NCBI GenBank assembly: GCA_963932145.1
Contig: OZ010581.1
Span: 85,319,684 to 85,383,683, forward strand
DNA: 64,000 nucleotides
Reading direction: 5' to 3'
From: Acanthosepion lycidas
Lineage: Eukaryota; Mollusca; Cephalopoda; Sepiida; Sepiidae
Position numbers and translations under genes: made by a program. Of the stretch, positions 31,990 through 42,567 are shown piece after piece. Under the pieces are notes generated by a model. It searched no databases and had not been told where the DNA came from. It saw only the letters and a program-made list of their open reading frames with translations. The number at the start of each line of letters is the position of its first letter. Position 1 is the first letter of the stretch.

Positions 31990-32100
31990 TTGGTAGGGCA
32001 CAAGACGGTAAAAGCTTTAGTGGATACTGGAACTTCGGTTTCCCTAATAAATTCCAAGGTGTTTATACAGCTGGGGTTAAGTAGAAAACTCCAACCAATG
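31990..32100 (+). pseudogene. Gypsy-2 protease remnant
   Basis: In the frame through about 32008-32055 the sequence reads KALVDTGTSVSLINS, a retropepsin active site (Asp-Thr-Gly), followed by a hydrophobic stretch. The surrounding frame is interrupted; the longest open frame here reads a different phase. Confidence 0.6.
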
Positions 32101-32867
32101 GATTTATTAATTAGCCAGACAGTAGTCAGATGAGAATAGAGTGTATGACATGGCTACTATTCGAATTGGCGAGGACCACAGGCGAGCTTAAGGTATATGT
32201 GGCACCTGATCTGTGTGGAGAATTAATTTTGGGGGAGTGACTAGCTTAGGCTGAATAAGGCCGAAATCCGCTTTGACTCGGCTACATTGATTTTAGATGG
32301 GTTGGGAATTTTATTGGGGAATGAAATGAAAGTGAAATGCCTCGTAGTAACCCAGACCGATGTGAAACTCCACGTTAGAATGACTATTTCATGTGAAACG
32401 AGGGTAGATATAGTGACGAAATTGAAGGAAGGGCTATATCAGATAACACCCACAGGGAGTTGTGATAATGGTGGAGATGAGGTAACCTTGTGTAGTTCCG
32501 TGGTAGAAGGGATGAAAACGGTGCCCCTATTGTTGGCTAATGCAGCCAGTAAAACTATTACAATAAAACAGGAAGAAGAGTTAGGTTACGCCTGTCCGAT
32601 AGAGACTAGTAGCCTCAAAATAAAGGAGAAAGACTTGATAGTGCCTGTAAAATATAGAGACGAGATAAGGAGACTGTTAAAAGTTAATCGAGATATGGTG
32701 GCTAATACGGACAAAGAGTTAGGACAGTCCGGGACTGTACACAATGAAAATAGACACTGGCGACCATCCATCCATTAAAATGAAGTCTTATAGAACCTCA
32801 ATCCATAAGAGAAAATTAGTGGAAGGAGCGGTAAATGAGATGTTGGACTAATATAATATAGGTCCCC

Positions 32868-33179
32868 ATGGCGGTACCTTTACCCCTGATCGATGATATT
32901 TTAGCACTTTTGGGAAAGTCAACCTGTTTTTCTACTTTGGATTTAAGATCAGGTTATTGGCAAGTAACTTTGGATGAAAAATACCTGAAGACAGCTTTTA
33001 CTTATCATGTGGGTTTATTTCACTTTCGTGTGATGCCGTTTGGGTTATCTAATGCTCCAGATGTCTTTACTCAATCATGGCATGCCTTTTTTCAGCGATT
33101 TATTGGCGTTAACTGGTTTAATATCATGAACAAGATTGGCCTAGATAAATTTGGTCAGGATTTAATTCAATCATATTAG
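32868..33179 (+). pseudogene. Gypsy-2 reverse transcriptase, N-terminal part
   Basis: It contains PLPLIDDILALLGKSTCFST, LDLRSGYWQVTL and FRVMPFGLSNAPDVF, the standard first half of a Gypsy RT with the conserved catalytic Asp of the first motif. The sequence departs from the family after about 33100, before the Tyr-x-Asp-Asp box, and a stop follows at 33178. A fragment upstream (32287-32778) may be the protease-RT linker. Confidence 0.78.
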
Positions 33180-33180
33180 A

Positions 33181-33545
33181 GCCAAGTTGGCCAGGATTGG
33201 GATGACCAATGTGGTCAGAAAGTGACCGAGAAATGGATGCAGTTTTTAGTGAAAATAACCAACAATTATTAAAACTTAAGAAGCATTAATAAACTAAATT
33301 TACAGGCTACTGATAGTCCGCCATTGTTTTCTTGTGGCCCTCAGTGAGTGTGTCATAGTCCAAGGAGTTCCTTAAGGGCCGATAACCTTCATTCACCAGG
33401 GAGTTCTTCAAGGGCTATCAATCTTTATTATTACATTCTTCTCTTCTTTTTTTATTTCGTTACAAGTCCAGACGCTGGGGAGGTTTCACCAATCTGGAAG
33501 ACCTACGAAATACTGGATATTCGGCTTTAGTTAGTGAAGAGGTGG
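33181..33545. other. Spacer with a short duplication
   Basis: No gene seen. At 33357-33425 a unit of about 30 bp (AGTTCCTTAAGGGC / AGTTCTTCAAGGGC cores) occurs twice. The right part may hold the unrecognised LTR ends of Gypsy-2 or Gypsy-3. Confidence 0.35.
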
Positions 33546-35650
33546 GCACATCAACTCGGATCACAACTGTTCATTGTTATTGGCATATATATTTTCAATG
33601 CAATCAATTCTTTCTATCAATGCTAAAGGGACCTCAAAGGTTTCCTTTATTAAACCAGTCTCTAATACTGGAGATGGTGCTAGATCCCTTAATGGTATCA
33701 TTGATTCTCGTTTATCTTGGTGCTTAACGGTAGCGTAGGATAGATTTGCGTCTATCAGCTCAACCTCATTCACCAGAGGATCATTCTTGTTTCTGACGAA
33801 CCGATGGAGTACTGCTCCAGGTCTTGTTAGAGAAGTACCAAAAGAAGAGAGTCTTTTAAAACTAAAGACCCGTTCATGTGGGATGAAGTTGGTCGCATTT
33901 GACAGGAGAGATCTAATGGAGAGTAGGGCGTTGTGGAGTACCGACTCCCAGTGACGATCATTCAGTTTGTTTAACTTAAGGGCAAGTTTAATTGCTTTCC
34001 AGATTTTACCATTGTATTCCTCTGCTTGTCCATTACCACTGGGGTGGTAGGGTGTTGTCTTGCTTGTGGCAATGCCCTCATAAGCTTTTATTTCTTTTGA
34101 GAGAAAAAAAGTACCTCTATCAGAGTGGATATAACCTGGAAAACCAGTTAATGCAAATAACTGGTCTAGACAATTTCATTACTGTCGATGAATGCATATC
34201 TGGGCAGGGAAAAGCAAATGGAAATCGAGAATATTAATCCACAATGGTGAGGATATAAACATTACCCAAAGTTGAAGGTAAGGACTTTTAAAATCCATGC
34301 GTAGGCGTTCCATTGATTGGGTAGCTTTATTTAGATTAGAGTTCCCTTCCCATGCATAAAAATCTTGGCTTGAGTTCTGCACATAGTCGACATGAAGAAC
34401 ATACTTCCTTTACTACTTCTGTTGAGAAGGGTAGGTTCTTAGTCCGTACAAAATAGAGCATTTGTCTAATTCCAGGATGGTATAAGCCTTGATTGCAGAC
34501 ACTGAAACACAAAATGCTTTAGTAACTGTCCGATGACCGACATTGTCTTTTCCAGGCTGATATCTTATTGAGTAGCTAAAGGCAGACAGCTCAATTCGCC
34601 ATTCTAAAATTTTGTCCTGTTGCGGTTATCTAGCATGAATGTTACTGAATGTTGGTTTGTAATCAATGTAAAAAGTTGTCTTGCAAGAAAGGTGATTCCA
34701 CTTCCTAATAGCCTCAATTATTGCTGTTGCTTCTTTTTCTATGGAAGGATAGTGCAATTCGCTCCCCTGCTGTGTCCGTGACATAAAAGTGACCTCTCTG
34801 GTTTAGAGTAGTCACCACTGCCACATCTGAAGCATCACACTCAACAGCAAAGGGTATGTCTTCATCTATATTTTGCAGAGTGGCATTCCCCAGCTGTTTC
34901 TTTAGAGTTTTAAATGCTTTAATAGCTGTTGCGTTCAGTGAAAAAGTCTAGTTTTTAATCAATGGTTGGATTATATCGGAGAGCTTTGGTATCCATCTAG
35001 CGTAATATGCAAACATATCAACAGCTCTCAGGGTTGTCACGGGTAAGTCTTGGAGTGGCTGAAAACTTTCTGTGTCAGGTTTAATTATTCTATAATCAGG
35101 TATCCAGTAGCCAAAGATACAGAAGATACTGTTTTTGTCTCATTCAGTGTAAGATTTTTAGCTCCGATGGCTGATATCATATTCTTTTTGGTTTCTCCCT
35201 GCGACAGTTATGTTATCAAGGTAATGGAAGGTGTCTCTTAACATTTGTTCTTGAATAAGTTTGTCCATTTCCCGTTGAAAAATAGCCACTCCGTTCATCA
35301 CACCAAATGACAATCTACAGTACTGATAGAGGTTCCAAAAGTAGTAATTTTTTTTTCATTTTGCCTTAGGGGAATTTGGTGGTAGGCGTTTTTCAGATCT
35401 AAAGTAGAAAATGCGTATTTGGCTAGTTTGTTTACAACGTGGAAGAGGATAAGCATTGAGTTCTGTAAATTGGTTGATAATCTGTGGCTAATAATAACCT
35501 CTTATGTCTATTAGTGTGGTCCTTAACAACTACTACCTGAGTCCTCCAAGGGATGAACTTGGTTCAATTACGCTTTGTTGTATCTTCTCAACTTCGTTTC
35601 TGGTGAGATCTCTGTTATAAAATAAAATAAGACATATCTCGGCTGATTTA
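33546..35650 (-). pseudogene. Gypsy-3 pol, minus strand, heavily frameshifted
   Basis: It is collinear with Gypsy-1 pol but diverged. From right to left: an RT beginning (35300-35620), an RT middle including a LRAVDMFAYYARWIPKL-type stretch (about 34980-35040), RNase H (34560-34900), a Cys-rich integrase N-terminus (34370-34440), an integrase core with GYIHSDRG (about 34110-34140) and NGQAEEYNG (about 34010-34040), and a C-terminal segment VNEVELIDANLSYATVKHQD ending with LRDLAP (33690-33773). Many stops and frame changes are present, and no LTR could be matched to it. Confidence 0.72.
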
Positions 35651-35678
35651 CAGGCAAATACTCAAGAGCGAGAGCCGG

Positions 35679-36112
35679 ATGTGAACGGGACAAAGCCCCG
35701 TCAAAAATGACCATTATCTTCGTTTACAAATGTTCCCGACACACGAGTTCCGGTCGAAAAATAAAATAATATTTAAAGTGTTCTATTTTTCGTCCAATAA
35801 AAATGCTTCCCTCCTAATTATACTCGCTTCGTTTTTCGAGCGTATCAAGCCCTAAAAAAACGCTATAAAAGGGGTCACACGGAAGTACAACAGGCAGTCC
35901 ACAGGGGGCCAGGGAAGAGACCTGTCACGGTCAGCACCCAGCGGTCAGCAGCTGTCAGCAGGAGAGTATCAACCACCGTCAACATGTGCGAACTACTATG
36001 AGAGATCGACCTAGATCCGAAGCCGACTTATGAACTATACCACAAGGTAGCTGTCCCAAACCCTCACGTTCCTGTTGAAATAAACCACGTAAATCTATTT
36101 CTGCTGTTGTCG
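35679..36112 (+). promoter_or_regulatory. Solo-LTR-like block inserted between Gypsy-3 and Gypsy-4
   Basis: It begins near TGTGAACGGG with a CGGGACaaaGCCCCG hairpin, has a TATAAAAGG box (about 35870-35878), a GC-richer leader-like part and an AATAAA near 36080. Protease-RT linker sequence lies on both sides but the two sides overlap in content, so it separates two different elements. The ends are approximate and no target duplication was found. Confidence 0.45.
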
Positions 36113-36770
36113 TCTTTCTTTATTGCAACCATACGCTTGTCTATAACATCTCTGTCATCCTTCCCAAACTGCTGTGATTTTGTTTTGATCGGTTTACAAT
36201 TAGGAGACAAGTTTGGAAAAAGAAAGGCTTCACTAACAGAAGCAGCAGAAAGAGCATAAACTGCTTCATAATCAGATCCGGTTTAGGGACCCCATATCTG
36301 ATCTGAATTGACTTACGTTGTGTCTGGAAATCTTGTTCCAGTTTCAAGTCCCTACGCAAGTTCTTTAAAACTGTTACATATAGTAAGAAAAAAGTAAGCG
36401 AGGGCCCCCAACACGCATGCGCTAGAAGCGGCGTAAAAAGAAAATAGAACCAGGACTTTTATAATTGATGACGAGGCAGAGAAATGTGCAACCCGTATGT
36501 AAGAAATAATGTTAAACATCAAATATAGACTTTAGTTACTATTCAATAATTACGAAACATAACAAATCGTTGAGAATGACAGATTTATAGTCTGTCTTGT
36601 TTATTTGTAGGTCGACAACATAGGAACCTACACGTCTGGGGGTTCATTGTGGTCAGAGCCATAGAAATTTATTTGTTGAGTGGTCTGGTTTCAATTTGAA
36701 ATTTCAAAGTAACCTTCTCGTTAATGAAACTTACTGAGCTACCCGTGTCTAGTAACGCATTTAGCCTGAC
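36113..36770 (-). pseudogene. Gypsy-4 protease and linker remnant
   Basis: At about 36740-36765 the minus strand reads NALLDTGSSVS, a retropepsin active site. At 36130-36210 it encodes the NCKPIKTKSQQF-type linker that lies between protease and RT in Gypsy-1. The stretch between (about 36370-36700) has no recognisable coding content and may be an insertion. Confidence 0.6.
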
Positions 36771-36784
36771 TCTTAATTAAGAGT

Positions 36785-37030
36785 GGTTAACCAAACTCTT
36801 GTCTGGTTAACTCCTCTTAAATTTCGAAACCGTTCCTAGGGGATGCTCTCCGGACTATAAATACTCTGCGATATTTTTTCTTAGTCTCTTCTTGCTTTAT
36901 TCGCTTATTTGTCAACATTTAAAACTCTCGCGGGGAAAGCGCTTCCCTTTGAGAAACACATGAACAGCACACACACGTACACCCACACACATTCACTCAC
37001 TACACATACTCTGGACCAAAAACGTTTTCA
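36785..37030 (+). promoter_or_regulatory. LTR-like promoter block, related to 2640-2936
   Basis: It contains GGATGCTCTCC, TATAAAT (36856-36862), GCGATAT, then a GAAACACATGAACA box and a CA-rich run, in the same order and spacing as at 2790-2936. It lies between protease and gag pieces of Gypsy-4, so it is probably a solo LTR inserted there. Confidence 0.45.
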
Positions 37031-37143
37031 TATTGATTTGTTACACACATCATTGCCGTTTGTATACCTTTGTTGTCAATACTTATAATTTGTTTGTACA
37101 TATATATTGGTTCTTGTCGTTTCTTTCATTTCTTTATACAGAC

Positions 37144-37509
37144 TCACATCCTAAGTCCGCCATTTTTATTGTGGGTATTTTCAGGGGACAGTATGTTATT
37201 CCCAATTTCAAACACCGACGTTACTAACGCCCGAAACAAAACCGGGAAATGCAAAACCGCCTGCAACACTTTATAGTGGTTGCAGGCCGTAGACTTATCG
37301 GAATTGATTCTGTTACTGTGCATAAGTTCGTGTAGTATAGGCCAAACTAGACCGTTAATAAATGCGTCCCTTACAAATTCTTCCCGGTACTGTTCGGCAG
37401 TCGATTTCTTTCGGCGAGTAGCTAAAATGTGCTTTAACGTATAGTTTTCTAAAACGTTAATAGCCGTCTCGTACCAGAATGATCCAGAATGATGATGATA
37501 TTTCATCAT
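37144..37509 (-). pseudogene. Gypsy-4 gag (capsid) remnant
   Basis: The segment YETAINVLENYTLKHILATR, then the YREEFVRDAFINGL stretch, matches the capsid region of Gypsy-1 gag (AIDVLNATYIKPKNE, HLLATRRQ) and the motif that follows it in related elements. It is short and isolated from the rest of gag. Confidence 0.68.
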
Positions 37510-37625
37510 TCTAAAAACAACCTTTCAACCAGTGATTGATGATAAGGATATTTCATCATCCTGGAAATAAAGGTAAAATATTTCATCATTCTAAGATCTG
37601 AAACTTCATCATTATAAAAACGAAC
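37490..37625. repeat. Short tandem ATTTCATCATTCTA repeats
   Basis: ATTTCATCATTCT or a close variant occurs four times with 30-50 bp spacing, together with GATGATGATATTTCATCATT, which is partly self-complementary. No coding meaning is apparent. Confidence 0.55.
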
Positions 37626-37639
37626 CTTCCACGACAAGC

Positions 37640-38062
37640 GAGGTCAATAGAGTAGCAGTAGTTAAAAGAACAGCATAGATGTACCTTCTTCGCTCCGTAA
37701 AAATCCACAATTAACGGTCTCAAGCGCTACCTTTAACAACGAAATTCTTGGAAAAAGCAAAAACAAATAAGCACGAACTTTTAAAGAAACAAAAGAGACA
37801 ATAACACAGAACATGTTTAACACACACAATACCAATATTGTAATTGACATCACGAAAAGAAAAATACACATTCTTGTCATTAATTTCAACATGTGTCTCA
37901 AGGTTTCATTATTGTTTATGTTATTGTTATACGTTTTCTTTATTTCATCTTCAGTATAAAAAAAGAGAAAAGGAATCTTCTATCAATAACAAATGCATAT
38001 ATAACAACGGGGTAACTTACATTAACAACTATACATCCACCCCGTTACAGTGGTGACCCGAC
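37640..38062 (+). other. Gypsy-5: end of a plus-strand LTR plus primer-binding site
   Basis: CCGTTACAG is followed by TGGTGACCCGAC (38051-38062), a typical LTR end plus tRNA primer site. Upstream is a TATAAAA (about 37958) in AT-rich DNA. The left LTR boundary was not found. Downstream (38063-38283) there is only leader-like sequence with no gag recognised. Confidence 0.5.
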
Positions 38063-38452
38063 TAAAAGAACTAACGCAACTAAAGAAAATATGGAGAATC
38101 AAACAGAGGATTCCTTTTCCTTCGCGTAACATTTTGTTAATTTTATTTTTGGCGAATTCGTATTTGTGTGGATATAGTCGTCATGGGCGTGTAAATACTA
38201 GCTGTTCAGTAGTTTTATCCGGTGTTTTGTGTCATGTTTGATTTTGCCGGTGTTTTTAGAAGATGTGATAATATCCTTATATTTGTGTTGAAACTTGACT
38301 AATGCATGGAATAATAATGCAACACAAAAATGTGCTTAGAACAAAATGTATTGAAACAAGAAAGGGTACACAATATTTACATATAGTCTTTCTTTTGTAT
38401 ATTCCTGGGAAGACCGTTCCTGGAATGTGTGTTGACTGAGTCGCAGTCGGGC

Positions 38453-38472
38453 AGAGTCTCTGGTTCAATCTC
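38453..38472. repeat. LINE J target duplication, left copy
   Basis: AGAGTCTCTGGTTCAATCTC, matched by 45489-45508 with one mismatch (C/G at the 14th base). It is the downstream copy in LTR orientation. Confidence 0.88.
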
Positions 38473-39219
38473 AATATTTATTTATACAAAAAAGTATAAA
38501 ATGTGGTACAAGGCCTAAAAAGAGGGATGGGGAAGGACGGTCTTCTTCTGTCTTAATTCTAAACTTAGCTAGTCGCAGACACTGACCCAAACATACCAAC
38601 AATAATCCTATCACCAAAACAACACATTCACTCCTACCTTTCTTACTGCGTCCACCATAATACCTCAAATTCTCTATGAAAACCTAACTAGTCCCCTTAT
38701 GTACAAATAGTGTTCGTGGGGGGAGGGTCATAAAATAACAATTTTTAAAAAGATCCCCAAATGGATATATACAATATGACTTTAAATATTTACAATAAAA
38801 CTAAACAAAACTGTGTTAGTAATAAAAAAAAACCCACAAACCATAAATGTGGCAGAAACATCAGTTAACTAGACGAAATCAATGCGGGACTAAGAAAAAT
38901 AAGAAGAAACATTAATTCCTCCAAGCATTCACACAGACACACACACATTCATACACAACAACAAATACGAAAAATCACACACACGAAACGAAAGGCGCCC
39001 CGCATCCACCAGAGAACTGATATCACTGACCACCTAACGAGGGAGGGGATGGGGAATTAAACAAAAGAAAAATAGGGACAGAAATAAAAGGGACCAATGC
39101 GCATGCATACCCTAGCTAAGTTAACCAGAAAACGGAAAAACTAAAGAATCAAAATAGAAAGCCTAGTCTAACCTAATATCTGGGTGGGTTGCCTCTGTTC
39201 AACCCTGTTAGGACAAAAT

Positions 39220-42200
39220 TCTGTACCTAACCGACATCCAAATGCCACTCTAGGTCAGCCCCTTTTACTCTACACATTCGCGCAAGATTCACCAACCTTT
39301 TGCCAAATTCGGATGAGGTGAGCCGCCGCCTTTACGTCCTAATCTTGACTTTAAGCTGATGCTTAAAGAACAAGATTAGTTGGGAAGAGGTGAACTTCTC
39401 GCCCTCATGGAATTCCTTCTGACGCGTCGTCCAAATCACGACTCTCATAACACCTAGTAAGCAACAGAACACATAGTGTTCAGCCTTCGTCAATTGCGGC
39501 ACCACATTGCTACAAACAGAACTGGCTTCCAGGACGAAAAACTTTCTCTAAATCATCAGCCAGGTGAGTGATGCCTCATCATTATTGAGACATTTCAACC
39601 CAGGCGCCCAAGGCCATATCGAGCGAGCCTCCAGCTTCGTAAGACCGAGCTCGTCGATCAGATCATCTTGAACGGACCCCCTAACTAACAATCGATACAA
39701 TGCCTTACGAGACAACGCCTGGGCGTCGGAGAGGCCATCCGTCGTCCATAAGAGGAGCTTCAAAGCACGACGACATTCGCGGTAGAAGGAGCACTCGGCA
39801 CGAGGTGTACGGCCGGCCTCCTCCTCGCACGAGTGCACACTTCTCAGGGATGGGAAATGTTTTCGGACGTCTTCTTTCCAAAAGGTGCCCACCTCATCCA
39901 ATCCGCGACACATTCGGTCTAGAAAGGTAATGCGAAGCATATATTGACGAATCTCAATGCTAGGCATACCCAGACCGCCCTCAGAGGGATGAAGGCAACA
40001 GATCTCGCGACATACCATAGGGGCCTTGTCTCTCCACAAGAAAGAGAACAAGGTCCGTACTAATGACATTAGTCTGGCATACGGGAGTGGAAGCACAGAG
40101 AGTCGGTACAGGAGAATCGGATATATGTGTGAAACACATACCCCCGCCCTTCCCTTCAGGGAAAGTCTCCTCCGAGACCACAGATTAACCGCGATCTCGG
40201 CCTTCCCTTGTACCTCCGACCAATTCATTTCCAACTGGAGATCAGGACCGAACCAGACGCCGAGTATCTTGATCGGCCCATCCGTCCAGAGGAAAGGTCC
40301 GGGAAGAGAAACTTCCTTCCACGCACCCAACCACAAGCCCACAGACTTATCGCGGTTGATCTTGGCCCCTGTCACCATCTCATACCCACTGATCTCTTTG
40401 CTGACTTCGTCAATCTCGGCTCTGCTCGACACAAGAACCGAAACGTCGTCAGCATAGGCAGAATACCTGGCTGAGGTGGAAGGGGCTTCCACCTCAGCCA
40501 GGTATTCTGCGGCAGGGAAATTCCGCGCAGGACCGGATTCGCCTTTAACTTGCGAAGGAATGGTTCCAACGCAAAAACGTACAGCAGAGGCGAGAGCGGA
40601 CAACCTTGACGAATGGAGCGAGACAATACGAAAGGCTTCGATCTTACCCCATTCACTTCCACCAGCGCACCGGGGGTCGCATACAAAAGTCGGATCCAGG
40701 AGCGAAAGTCGGTTCCGAAACCGGCCGCCGAAAGGACAGCCTCCAGAAATCGATGGTCAACCCTATCGAAGGCCTTGGACTGATCTAAATTAATCAGTTC
40801 AACTTCACTGTCGACTTGTTCTAAGATCAAGCGTACCATATGAAGGTTATCCTGAATAGTCCCACCCTTAACAGCACACGTCTGTTCAGGGACAATCAAA
40901 CTAGACAGGACAAGCTGCAAACGGTTGGCTAAGATCTTCGCCAAAATCTTTAAGTCAGTATTTAACATCGTTAAAGGGCGAAAGTTCCCTAACCCATCCC
41001 CACCGTTCTTGTCCTTACGCAGCAACTTGATCACACCCCTGGTGAAGCGTTGAGGTAAAGACCCCTGCTTCATCCAGTGGTTGAAAATCAGCTCCAGCAA
41101 AGGAACAAAAACGTGCGACAACCTCAAGTAAACTTCGTAGGGAAGACCATCTAATCCCGGAGACTTATCCAGGCCAACCTGCTTCAGCGCTTCCCAGATT
41201 TCCGACTCTGTAATGGGGCCCTCGCACCTAGCCACTTCAGCTGCCTTGAGGCAGGGAAAGTCAGCTAAATAGGCGTCGAACTGAGCAGAGCTCAGACTGG
41301 GCTCCCTGCTGAAAAGATCCTGAAAGTAATCCCGAAAAAACTCACATATGCCCGCGTTTGTAGTCACGGTTCGCTTATCCGGCAATGTGACGCATGCTAT
41401 ATGTCGCCTAGATGCGTTTCGATTCTCCTCTGCACGCAGTTCAGCGGCCATATTCGTTGCCTAAGAAGACATTCTTTTTAACCTAGCCCTAACTACCAGA
41501 GCTTGATCCTTCTTGATAAGCAAGGAGGACAACTCTCCCTTAGCTAAAGCTATATCCCCACTAACACGGGATTTCACAGCCCGATCAACTTTATCTTCTA
41601 AAACCGTTTGCGCCGCTAATCTATCTAGATTGAGTCGACGACTAAAATCGGCAGCAAACGTTCGAATTTTAGATTTTAAATTTCCCCACCAGGCATTTCC
41701 CACAACCGCACCCGTCAATTCCCTTTGTATCATTAGTAAAAGCTGGTCCCGGAAATTCTGCTCACTAAATAGTGAACAGTTCAATTTCCAGTAACCAGGC
41801 AACCTAACCTTAGACTTATCTAAGTTTACACGGACCCGGACAAGCCTATGATCCGTATAAACTATGTAATGGAAACTTTGACACCCTAAGAGCCCTACAT
41901 CGACTCTCCTAACTAAGACTCGATCCAGGTAGCTCGCAAGCGTCCCAGGAGCTAGCTGAGTTGCCACTAGTTGTCCAAGTCCATGCTACCTCCCGAGGGT
42001 GTTCATTTCGGAACTTATCGACAAGATCAAACCGATCGATAAAGTCCCGAAATTGTTTCACATGCGGGTTATTAGTACCTTGTTTTTGCCCTATACGATC
42101 TATATCGGGGTCAAGGACGGCATTCCAATCCCCCGCTACAACTACCCGACGAGACGTCGTCAAGAACGGTGCGATCTGCCGAAACAAAGCAGGCCGCTCG

Positions 42201-42544
42201 GAATGGGTATTGGGCGCATAAACCCCAATGAGACGTAGAACCTTATCCTTTATGGCAACATCCAGCACGCAAAGTCTGCCCGCCGGATCCGCGAAGACAA
42301 GGGTACAAGCAGCCTTCAAAGACTTGCTCACTAGCCAAGAGACACCCCTCGAACGACCATCAAAACAGGCTGAATAAAGGGCGAACCCCCTAGACAGTAT
42401 GTCCTTACGATCATGAGAAGAAAAACGGGTCTCTTGTATACAACATACATTCACCCCGAGGCGCTGAAGGTCACGAGAGAGCCTCCCCTTGCGAGACTCG
42501 GACCTCAGGCCCCGGACATTTAAACTAGCTAACCAGAGTGCCAT
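39220..42544 (-). pseudogene. LINE J ORF2, frameshifted
   Basis: It starts MALWLASLNVRGLRS at 42544. The endonuclease motifs are intact to about 41909, then a frame change near 41940, a stop at about 41460, the RT block (40486-41451) with SPGLDGLPYEVYL, NLDQSKAFDRVDHRF and IRQGCPLSPLLYV, a palindromic disruption at 40459-40509, and the YADD box (SAYADDVSV, about 40435-40465) in the next frame. Near 39545 a deletion removes the CCHC-like C-terminal segment present in LINE F; the rest of the C-terminus follows to about 39220. It is not functional. Confidence 0.8.
40459..40509. repeat. Perfect 24-bp palindrome inside LINE J ORF2
   Basis: Arms at 40459-40482 and 40486-40509 are perfect inverted copies around a GGG spacer. 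In LINEs E and F only the left arm exists at this place; the right arm is therefore new and disrupts the reading frame just after the YADD box. Confidence 0.85.
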
Positions 42545-42567
42545 TGTGAAGCCGATTAGGGTTGTCA

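Larger units (their letters stand above)
30254..33180 (+). mobile_element. Gypsy-2, decayed plus-strand Gypsy-type element
   Basis: The order is primer-binding site, gag, zinc knuckle, protease and part of the reverse transcriptase, all on the plus strand and all interrupted by stops and frame changes. RT stops near 33180; RNase H and integrase were not found in this orientation. No matching second LTR was identified. Confidence 0.72.

Noticed and set aside
37490..37625. CRISPR-like array from the ATTTCATCATTCT repeats
   Set aside because: Repeats are short and imperfect, spacing is irregular, and the context is a eukaryotic retroelement cluster.
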